DNA from: Tethya wilhelma
Lineage: Eukaryota > Porifera > Demospongiae > Tethyida > Tethyidae
Assembly (NCBI GenBank): GCA_964030475.1
Contig: CAXIPT010000002.1
Coordinates: forward strand, 3,023,289-3,087,288
Reading direction: 5' to 3'
Length of the DNA stretch: 64,000 bases
Shown: in pieces, positions 40,163 through 52,100 of the stretch
Numbering within the stretch: the stretch's first letter is position 1
How the letters are laid out: each line of letters opens with the position of its first letter
Translations under genes and position numbers: made by a program
Notes under the pieces: model-generated
Database searches by the model: none
What the model saw: only the letters and a program-made list of their open reading frames with translations
What the model was told of the DNA's origin: nothing

Positions 40163-43100
40163 CTGAATGGGATGAAGGTAAAGAGATAGAAAATTTATAT
40201 ATCAGCGGAAGAAAAACTGAACATTGAGATTAATGATCAAAAATTATATACTTTGCCCAATACAATATAATAGCATATACACATGTATAAAAACATAAGT
40301 CACAGAGCTATAATATGGACTGAAGTAGAAAGATATATCATTCTAAGGTTTAAACCATACCATTTGCTCTTAGAAAAGTTGCTTATGTTACAAGACAAAC
40401 TCACCTGTAAGATCAACATAAGAGGCAGGATCAGAGCTTGAGTTCTGCAGCCTGACTGCAGTGGGATCTAGAGACGACACATTGACCACCTCATCAAAAA
40501 TCAGTGTCAGCGTACTAGCGTTGATATTAACACTAAATGATACGATCGTTGGTTGAGTCACATCTGGATAAAAATCATCAGCAGGTCGAGTTACGGTTTC
40601 AATAGGGTTACTTTGAAGAGCCAAATCACTAATAGCACCGCGGGAAAGTGTGACAAACGTGTTATTGAGTTCTGTGGCAAGTTGAGACATGAGCTTGATG
40701 CTGTTCAAGTCTTGTTGCGTGGCTGTTAGATTCAACACAAGAATGTCCGAGTTTTCGCCAATGGGTACTGCAGACAGAAGACTGTATGAGAACGTGAAAT
40801 TGACAGCATCTTGAATCGTGATCAGCTCTGGTTGGATCGAGTTGAAGTCAACCGTCTCATCGAAAGAAAGCGTGAGTCTTTCTGATGTGAGATTGAGAGC
40901 AAATGATCTCAACACCGGTCCAGTCACGTCTGCCTGATAGTCCATCACTTGCGTAGCATTTATATTTGACACGGGAATCAGCATATTGCGATTCATATCT
41001 TGTATGGTGTACGTTGAAAGGGAAACAAAAGTTGTGTTGGTGCTTTGGGCAAGCATGGTGAGAAACTTGATCCTATTGGCATCAGTTTCTCCAATTTCAA
41101 CAACCACTGTGGGACCATTTTCAGAAGCAGAGTGACTACCAAATGGGCGTGGAGAATCCGTAAGTGAGTAGTACTCGGTCGTACCAACCATTGATACATC
41201 TGACGACTGTAGTCTGATTCCTGTGACGTTCAAGGTAGCAACATTGACCGTTTCGCTAAAGTAAAGAGTCAAATTTCGTGCGTCCATGTCCAGATCAAAG
41301 CCAAGAAGCTCGGGAGCAACCATATCACGAGTGAAATCATTCACGCGAAGAGGCTCACTGATATTGATAGCCACAACGTCATTTTCGTTAGTATCGTCAA
41401 TAAAATCTGACGTAATTGACACAAACGTGTTGTGTCTTGACGTTGAAAGATCAGTAAGTCTCTTAAGCATATTGCGATCGTCAAAAGTGAGCTTCAAACG
41501 CAGCACGGTATTATCAAACGTAAGTGGAAGATTCTCGCCACCCGTGAGAGTATAGTTGGTAAGATAATCTTCATCGGAGAGCCCACTTCCAAAAACACCT
41601 CCACTGCCACTTCCACTGGCACTACCGATAAGGGAACTCCCAGCAATGAACGTCAGCTGTGTTGGATCAAGAGTGATAGCTCGGACAGTTTCACTGAATT
41701 TCAAAGTGATTGTGTCCAAGGAGAGATCAAGATCAAACGAAATCAGTCTGGGCTGTGTCGTATCGGGTGTGAAAAATACTACTCTTGTAGCATTCAGGGG
41801 TAGATTCATATTGTCTGCTGTGTCACGAATGACAAACTCTGAGAGCTCGATAAATGTGGTTTCGTTCGAAACAGCCAGTTCTAAGAGTCGTTTGATAATG
41901 TTCAAGTCATTGTCTCCTATCTGGACAATAATGATTGGCCAATCTCTACTCTCACTGAAGCTAGCATTGGTGAGCATGAAAGTCTGAGAGGCATTGAAGT
42001 TGTCATCATTGAGCAAAAGAATCTCAGTCACATCTAGAGTAGTGACGTTTACAGTTTCAGAAAAGGTTAGCGCTAGCTCACCAGAGTCCATATCAAGGTC
42101 AAATGCTTCAAGCAGAGGTCTTGTGATATCCACCTGATAGTCATCTATTTCCAGTGCCATATCTGCTTCAATAGGAGTCACATCATTGCCGTTCATGTCT
42201 CGGATGGCAAATTCAGTGATTGACAGAAAAGTATCACCCGGTGATGTTGCAAGCTCTCCAAGACTCTTGATGGTGTTCAGATCAAAATATCTCAGGCTTT
42301 GAATAATGACTACTTCGTCTCCAGTGATCAAGTATGGCTCAGTTAGTGTAAAGATTTGCTCAGCTTCTGATTCATTCTGAGCACTCTGGAGAGTGAACTG
42401 CGTCACGTTAAACGTCAGTGTGTCTACAGTTTCACTAAAGTTGAGCACTAAGTGTCCGAGATTCAAATCAAGATCAAAACCAATCAACTCTGGTGCCGTG
42501 GTATCTTCGGTGAAGTTCAAGACGCCTAGAGCTTGGGCTGTAGCTATGGGAACGACCGGGTTGTCGTTCATGTCCACCACAGTGAGATTGGTGATAGAAA
42601 TGTAGGTGTTGAGTCCTTCGATATCACTGGCTAGATTTCTGATCTTTTTGATCTCGTTGATATCAAGGAATGAGAAAGTGATTGAGAGGACTGCAGAGTC
42701 ATTGGTCGAAGTTACTCCACCGGTGAGAGTATAGGAATCATTGAGAGATGGTGTTAGGGGATCATCTTGGAGTGTTACTTGCGTTACATCGAGTGAATCA
42801 GCTTCAACTGTTTCATCAAATGTTAAATCAAGTGTTCCAGTGTTCATATCGATATCAAACAAAATCAATCTGGGATCAGTTTCATCTTCTTGATATGACT
42901 AACCTGAATAGCATCAGTTGCGTTAACCATCTACAACTCGGATTTGCATTCATGTCCAAAATCCCTCCAGTTAGCAAACTGATTAGGTGTTGTTTTCTGA
43001 TGTAGCTAGAGATCTTAATTCCGTTAATTTCATTCAGATCGTCAATATCAATCTCAATGTCAATCACAGTACTGTCATAGATGTTGGTTACGTTACCCCC

Positions 43101-46100
43101 TGTTAGTTCTACATGATTTCATCCTGAGAACGAATCATTTTGTATCGTGATGGAGGTTAGATTGAGAGAGCTGAAATCAACAGTTTCATTGAACGGTCAA
43201 GTGTAAGTACCCGTGATCAAGATCAAGAGAGAATGACACCAAATGAGGATCTACTCGTGTCAGGAAGTGAACACACTGACTTGAGTAGCATTTCCATTGT
43301 CAATGGGTACCAGTTGATTTGTATTCATGTCAGCAATGCAAACTCGTTATAACAAGATACGAAGTTGCGTTAGATGTTGCTAGTTGCAGTTAGTCTCTTG
43401 ATTTCATTGAGATCATCTATGCCAATCTGTATCACAATCTCAGGCCAATCAGGGCTGTTTGAGAAGGTGTCAGAGGTTGTGTTACCTGCGTAAACACTAA
43501 CTGATCTTCAGGGTCTGATAACTCATCAGCTTGTAGGAGTAATCTCCATTACGATCAAGACTTGAGACATTAATCTGTCTCAGAAAATGTCAGAAACAGT
43601 TCACCAGAATCAATATCAAGATTGAATGATACTAACTCAGGTCTAACACCATCAGGTTCAAATGCAGACTGCCATCAGCGAATCAACCTCTTCCATTTGA
43701 TTACCATTCATATCAGCAATGGTGAATGTATCAACTGAGAGATACGTATCATCAAGATCAGTTGCCAAGTCAGTGATACTCTTGACGTAATTCAAATCAG
43801 CTTGATCAAGTTGGATGATTACAATTGGATCGTAAAATGGATGATCATTGTCATAAGGCAAGTAGACTCCACCTACTAAAGTCCTGAAGCTGGTAAAATT
43901 GACGTTGTGCAGTGTGATTCCAGTCACATTGAGAGTACTTGCATTCACGGTTTCAGAAAAGCTCAGCGTTAGTCTCTCTGTAGTCAAATCGAGCTCAAAT
44001 GATAGCAAAATTGGTGATCGTTCATCAGGAATGTGGAGTCCAGCTTCAGTAGCATTTTCTCTAGAAATCTCTACATTTTGGTTACCATTCATGTCCAAAA
44101 CAAGATATCGAGTTATGGCTACCTGAGTGTTGAAATCGTCAGTAGCCAAATCCTCTCTTCTCTTCAGCTCATTCAAATCAGTATTGGAGATGGTCACATC
44201 AATAATAACTTGACCAGCAAGGTCCTCATTGTTGGCGTATCCGGCCGTGAGTTGGTAAAACTGAGTAGAATTCACGCCATCGTTGAAAAAAGTAATCTCA
44301 ATCAAGTCCAGCGTACTCGAATTCACAGTTTCATCAAAAGTCAGTATGAGTGTACTGTTGTGAACGTTAAGAGTGAAGTTCACTAACTGAGGTCTGGTGG
44401 TGTCTTCTATACATTCACTGACTTGTAAAGCATCTTGTTCGTGGACTTCTACAATTGAATTTCCTGCCATATCTTGTACATGACTTGAGAGTCCAAGGTC
44501 CACTACGACCATTGTAGGCATAATGCCACTCCCACTTAGCTCAAAGCCTGATCCTGATCCACTATCACTGCTGTTAGTCGTGTTAAAATCATCGACAGTG
44601 ATATTGATTGATATTGATCCGTTCATCATCATATCCATATCAGAGCTGCTCAGCGACTCATTGGCTATCAGTGACAGATAGGTATCATCGATGGTGCAAG
44701 TGGCAAGATCAACAAGACGTTTGATTTGGTTAAGATCGTCAAAAGTCAACTCCACATAAGCTTCCGTGCCATCTTCAGGCATCACATAACCACCAGTCAG
44801 AGTGAATCTGGTAGAGCCAAGATTTCGTCCATTTTGAAGTGTGATCTTTGTTGGATCTAGGCTAAATATGTCAATAGTCTCTGAATAGACCAAAGTAAGC
44901 ATACCCGAATCTACGTCAAGATTGAAACTTTCAAGCTCTGGAGGAGTGCTGTCACGGATGTAACCTTCAACTTGTAAGGCCAAGCCATCTTCAATAGGTA
45001 CTACACCATTGCCACTTGTGTCTGAAATGGTAAGGTTGCTAAGAGCAATGTATGTGTCATTTTCGCTCGTACCTACTTGACGACTTTCCTTCAACAGATT
45101 GAGATCTGATCTGCTGATGGCAATGTAAACTGTTGGCTGTAGTGGAGTGGATTGAACGCTAGTTGCAAACTGAAACGTACTGTTAGCATCAGTGGCATCT
45201 TGTAGAACAAATTCGTCAAAGTTTAGAGTCAGCGTATCCACAGTTTCGGAGAAAATGAAAGTCAAAATTCCCGTATTCATGTCTAAATAAAACTCCTCCA
45301 AGATTGGTGGAGTTGTATCAGGAATAAAATCGATCGCTATTCTTGCTCGCTCTACCTCAACAGACACTAACTCATTATCACTCATATCGAGAATAGTACC
45401 TTCAGTCAGAGAGACAAAGGTGCTGAGATGATTCATGGCTAGGGAACGGATCGCTTTTACTTCATCAAGATCTTCTTTGAGAAGTTCGATCGACACTGTT
45501 GTGTTGTCTCCTGGAGTTAGAACAGTACCTCCGCGAAGTGTGACATTCATGAAGTTGGCAGGACTACTACTCATGTAGTTTTGTAGAGTGATTTCGGTCA
45601 AATTGAAAGTGCTGACGTTGACTGTCTCTGAGAATGTGAAATGGAGTTGTCCGGCGTTCAGATCAAACACGTAAGCATCCAACTCCGGTGGGGTACTATC
45701 CTCGGTAAAGTTGCTCACTCCGAGTACGATTGGCACGAGCATATTCCCACTGGTGTCTTCAATGGCGTACGGCGTGAAATTGAGATAGGTTGTGTTCTCG
45801 GAGGTAGCTAGAAATGAGAGGCGTTTGACTTCGTTCAAGTCTTCATCACCAATTTGTATCGTGATCATTGGCCAATCGCGACTAGCTGAGAGTGTGCTAT
45901 TTGAGCTGAAGGTCAGAAGGGTGGTGCTTTCCGTTACAAACAGTTCTGATTGCAGTGTGATCTGTTCAACGTTCAGAGTCGAAGTGTTCACAGTTTCGTT
46001 AAAGGTGAGATGAATCTGACCTTGATTCAGATCAAAATCAAAGCTCAACAGAACAGGATCATTATCATCAGCTGTGAAGTTTCTAACACGAATCGCACGA

Positions 46101-49100
46101 CCGTTTATGATCTCCATGACAGAATTATTGTTCATGTCGTTAATGGTGTAACTCTCTAGTCTCAAAAACGTGTTAGTATCACTCGTAGCTAGTTGTGCAA
46201 CACTCTTGATGTAGTTCAAATCAGCGGCATCAAGTTGTATCTCAACCACCGTGTCATCTGGTGTCAATATCGTTCCACCAATCAACCTCCGTACATTGGG
46301 ATCACTAGAAGCTCGTGAGCTTTGTATCACAATTCCGGTCACGTCAATGCTACTTGCATTAACAGTCTCGTCAAAAGTCAGTATCAGTCTCTCTGTGCTC
46401 AAATTGAGATCAAAATCAGTGATCATGGGATCAGTGGTGTCTTCAATGTAGATTCCAACCGCCAATCCACTGAAGACCGGTAAGGATGCTATGTAGTTCA
46501 TATTCATATCCAGAATAGCACCTCTAGTCAAACTCACAAAGGTATTGTCGTCATCAGTAACTAACTCAGTGATTCGCTTGATTTCGTTCAGATCAGGAAC
46601 TATCAAGTCCACAAGAATAGTGGGACTTGAACTGCCTACAGTGAAACCCCCACTGAGTGTGTGAGTGTATTCAGAGTCAGAAGCATCAAATGCAAACTGA
46701 AGTGAGAACTGTGCTATATCAAACGTGGTGATATTGACAGTCTCTGAAAAATACAGCATCATCTGGCCGACATTAAGGTCCAAATCAAATCTCTCCAACT
46801 CAGGTGGTGTTCTATCCTCGATAAATTTTTCAGGCGTTAGTTGAAGAGGGTTTGAAATCGGGATAGGTATGACAGGGTTAAAATTCATGTCAGATATTGC
46901 CGTCATGGGAAAAGACAAGTATGTGTTGTTTTCACTTGTTGCAAGCCGAGTGATTTGTTTGATGACGTTCAAGTCGAGCCTGCCTAGCTGGATGGTCACG
47001 ATAGGAGAGTAGATATCTTCCGAGAGCGTGTTGTTCACATCCTGCCCGAGCACGTGGATCTGAGGATCACTGAAACGGTTTATGTCAGGCTCTGAGAGAA
47101 GTTCGATATCTCCGATTCTCAAAGTGGCGAGGACATTGACAGTTTCTGAAAATGAAAGTGTAAGAGTATCGGCATCGAGATCCAGAGTGTAGCTCTCGAG
47201 GACTGGTCTAACTTGATCGTAAACATAGTCTCTCACGGAAAGAGCTGTGTTGCCGTTCTCCAGCGGTACAACAGGTTGCAGGTTTTGGTCCAAAATGGTG
47301 GAGCTATCTAGCGTCAGCCATGCTGTTGTGTTGGAGAGGGCTATCTGTTGAGCCTTGATAGCGTTTAGATCGTCTGTAGTGAACTCGAACATCACAATGG
47401 TGGAATCGTCGAGACTCAAGAGTCGGCCATCTGTGAGTGTGTACTGGTTGGTTGTGTTTGAGCTCTGTTGGAGAGTGATACCTGTAAAGTTGATGGAACT
47501 TGTGTTCACAGTCTCGACAAATTCTATTGTCATCGTGTTAGCGTTTAAATCAAGATCAAACGCAAACACGACTGGACGATTGGTATCATTGATGAAGGAG
47601 CTTGCATTGAGGGCGTTGTCGATCGTAATCTCGACAACTGGGTTTCTGTTCATGTCAGAAATTGTCGAAGAAGTGATTGCAATATTTGAGCTCTCGAGAC
47701 TCACCAAAAGTGACTCAATTATCTTGATGGCATTGAGGTCTTCAGAAGAGAGATCAACAACAATCTGTAGACCATTGATGCTGGATGTGTTGCCTCCAGT
47801 AAGTGTATACCTTGATGTGCTTCCAGGCTCATCCAGCAGTGTGATACCTGTTGTATCCAAGCTGGAAGCATTCACAGGCTCATCAAAGTTTAGAGTCAGG
47901 GTTTCTGAGTTCAGGTTGACAGCAAACTGGAGAAGCCTTGGGTTAGTTTCGTCTTCACCAAAGTTGGTTACTTGCAACAAAGCAGAGAAGGCATTATTTG
48001 GAATAAGAGACAGATCTAGCACAGCTCCCATGTCTACTGTGATATAGGTGTTGTTCCTTTCAGTTGCCAAGGCAATGTTGAGCTTGAGCTGGTTCAGGTC
48101 GTGAAAGTCAAGCCTGATTTGAACGTCGGGCGAATTTTCACCCAGTACTTCACCCCCACTGAGATTGTAGTGCACACTTGTTGCTAGGGATGATGCCTGT
48201 ATAGTGAAATACACAAACTGGATAGAGGTCACATTGACAGTCTCATCGTAGTGTAAGGTGAGAATCTCTGAGTCCAAATTCAAGTCGAATGATTCCAAAA
48301 CAGGACCCGTAATGTCGGCAAGGTATGTCGAGACTGGTAAGGGATTTGATAGGAAAATGGGTATGATATTATTTCCATTCATGTCACGGATGGCATTATT
48401 GGTGATGGAGAGAAAAGTGCTGTCAGCATCTTGAGCCAATTGCGTCAAAAATTTGATCATGTTCAAGTCTTCTCTACTGATATCAACAACAATCGTGCTA
48501 TTGTCGCTACTCAGTGTAACACTGCTCTCTGTCAGAGTGTAGTTTTGAGCTCTATCCTGGTTGCTTTGAGCTGACACTAGCGTAAACTGTGTAATGTTCA
48601 AAGTAGCAGCATTAACAGTTTCGGAAAATTCCAACCACAGTATACTGTTGTCCACGTCCAAATTGTAAGCAGTCAATTCTGGTTCAATTCTGTCTTCAGT
48701 GAAGAGGACAACTTGTAGAGCATCCACACCATCAGTCCTTGGCACGACAGCATTGTTGTTCATATCTCTAACAGCACTCGAAGTCATCACTAGGAAGGTG
48801 TCAAGTTCAGACGTAGCAAGCGAAGTGAGACGCTTGATTTCGTTAAGATCATTCACACCGAGGTTAATATCAATCTCAGTTCCATCAGAGCTCATGGTGA
48901 CGCTACCATTGATACCAGTTGACAGGGTGTAAGATTCAACAGTGCCTGAATTTGAATCAAAAGCTCCTTGAAGAGTGAACTGAGTGACATCTAAAGATGA
49001 AGCATTCACAACTTCAGAAAATGTTAGCCAAAGAGACTCGCTGGTCAGGTTAAGATCAAACCTGATAAGTTGTGGAGCTATGAAATCACCGTAGAATTGG

Positions 49101-52100
49101 TCTACCGGTTCGGCATCAAACTCTGACACGGCAACCACAAGGTTAGAGTTCATATCGGCAATTGTGGTGTTTGGAAAAGAGATAAAGGTGTCGTTCATTC
49201 CCGTAGCTAGACCAGTTTGGACCTTCAGGCTGTTTAGGTCATCTGGACCAAGATTGATAATAATGACGGTTGAATCTGAGCTAAGTGAAAAGCTACTGTT
49301 TTCGCCACCAAAAGTGAGTACGGTGAACATTGGAAGTTCTTCTTCGTCGGACGTTCCAAATCCAGAACCAGAACCAGAACCGGACCCACTGAAGAATGGT
49401 GGTGGTTCTGTAGCATTATCAAGTCCCATTCCAGATCCACTGGATGGAAGCTCTCGTAGAGTGGGTTCGGATCGTATCGTGATCAGGTCTATCATGAGAG
49501 ACGAGGCATTAACCGTTTCGTCAAAAGTCAGCTCCAGTGTTTCAGAAGTAAGATTGAGAGAAAATCCGACAAACATTGGAGAGGTCTCGTCAAAGGTGTA
49601 TTCGGATATTGGCCTAGCTGTGAATGTTGGTATGGCGACAATTTCATTGCTACGAAGGTTGCTGTTCATGTCTCTTAGCGTTGATGAAGTCAGAGAGAGG
49701 TAGGAGGTGGTTGAATCATCCCCTAGACCGATCATTCGCTTGATTTCGTTCAAATCGTTGATAGAAAGTCTCAATTCAACAAAATTGGTATAGAGTTGGT
49801 CCCACTCTCCACCAGTTAGAGTGTATGAGAGATCGGTACCTTGGTTGAATCCGGTGTTCTGGAGGGTTATCCCTGTTGGGTCGAAACTTGATCCATTTAC
49901 AGTCTCGTTGAATGTCAGATTCAGGATGCCAGTATTAAGATCGAGGTGGGAGAAACGCAGTTCAGGATCAGTTAAATCTTGCCTGTAGAATCTAACACCT
50001 TGTGGATCATCCGCAGTGATCGGAATCAGTGGATTCTGATCAATATCATTCACAGCTTCAGATGTGATCACAATGAAGGTGTTGGAAGAGAATGAACCTA
50101 GGTTCGGTCTCGATTTTATCTCGTTCAGGTCTCCTTCTCCGAGAGTTATATCTACAACTGGAGCCGGGGGAGAGAGGACAAAATCATCGCTAGTGATCGT
50201 GAAGGACTCGTTGTTGGTGCCCACAAGAGTTATCTGGGATGGGTCAAGCATTGCTCTGAAAACAGTCTCAGAGAAGAAGAGACTGAGAGTTCCAGACCCA
50301 TCGATATCGAGATCAAAAGATAGCAGTCTCGGAGGTACTGCATCCGAGACAAAACGACTTACACGTAGAGCATCGGTGGTTACTATAGCAAATGCTTCGT
50401 TTCCATTCACATCTTCGACTGTTTCGGCTGTGAGAGTAAGATAAGTGTTGTTTTCGTTGGTAGCCAGCAATTCGTTGGCTTTGAGAGCATTCAGGTCGAC
50501 CAGCGGAATGAAGATGAGAATTTCGTAGCCATTGGTACTGTTGGTGACGTTTGCAAAGTCCATCTGCTCGGTCAGTTGCACCCTGTCACCTACCTGAATT
50601 CCAGTTTGATCTCTTTGGATGGTGATGCCGGTGATATCGACTGGAAATCGACGCCCTCCTACTGCATTTTCGACTTCAAGGACATCATCAAAAGTGATGA
50701 CAAGTATTCCGAGGTTCATGTCAAGGCTGAAGCTGAGCACTCGAGGACCAGTGTCATCACGAAGAAACCTGAATGGTTGGACAGAGACAACGTCAGACTC
50801 TTCAACTCCATTTCCAGCTTGATCTAAAATCGCTCCTTGTCTTAGCTGAACTATCGTATTGCCTTCATTGGTGACATAAGTGTCGTTGAGCTTGAGGAAC
50901 AAAATGTCCTCATCAGCCAGTTGTACCTCTATGACAGTTCTTGGGAAACCATCAACATAGCTTGCACTAGCTCCAATGAGGTTGTAGAAATCAGATGGAG
51001 CAGCATCTGGAGTTGGTAGCAGTGATATCCTGTCAAACTGGATAGACGAGACATTGACAGGCTCGTTAAACTCGAGTTGTAGAGTACCAGAGTCAAGATC
51101 AAACTCAACAAACTGGACAAATTGCGGTGGAACATCATCGACAATTACGTCATCAGCTTGAAGGAAATTTGGAAGCAAAATGGGCACATTCTCATTCCCC
51201 GTACTCATGGCAACTCTGGTATCAGTCACAAGTCTATTCGTAGTCTGGAGATAGGTATTGTTCGGTTCCGTCGCGAAATCTTCAAAAGCTTTCAGCGCGA
51301 TTGTGTCTGCAATGGACAAGTTGAAAGTAATGACAGTGCCAAGATCGGAAGTGAATTCCGAATCTCGCACACCCACTATCTGATAGCTTCGAGTGAAATT
51401 TGAATCTGGGGTGTTCATCAACGTAATTACAGAAGGGTTAAAGTTATCAAGATTAATGGCTTCGTCAAACGTCAAAGACATTGTGCTGGTATTGAGATTC
51501 AGAACGAAACCGATTAGATTTGGAGGGATGGCGTCTGGTATGTAGCTGTCGGCACGAACGGCAGTATCTGGGACCAAAAATGCAACCACATTTCCAGACA
51601 TGTCGATCACAGCACTGGAGGTGAGAGTGACATAGGAAGTACCAACTGTTGTAAAGAGTGATGAGTCAAATTTAACGGCATTCAGATCATTTTCACTTAA
51701 TTGGAACGACACTATGTGACTATCATCATCTGTGAGTAGGATGCCAAACTCAGCAATAGTGTAGTTTGTGACCGGATTGTTGGAATCGACAAGAGTTAGT
51801 TGTCTCGTGTCAAAAGTTGAGACGTTGACTGTTTCGTCAAAAGTTAGGCTAATGACTCCATCGTTCATGTTGATGGAGAATGTTCGTAGGAAAGGCATGG
51901 TTGTGTCGTTGATGTAGAAGTCAGCCATGATGCCGGTACAGGTCAGATCTAGAGTGTGTGTGTATTTGTTTGCCATTGCATAGCAACCAAAGTTTTTATA
52001 GGCTAATTGCTGGTCAGTGGCTGGGTGGAGGTGACATTAGAGTAGCTAAGGTAACAAAGAGGGGGGCAATATGCAAATGAACTAGTTGCATACCCTTAAG

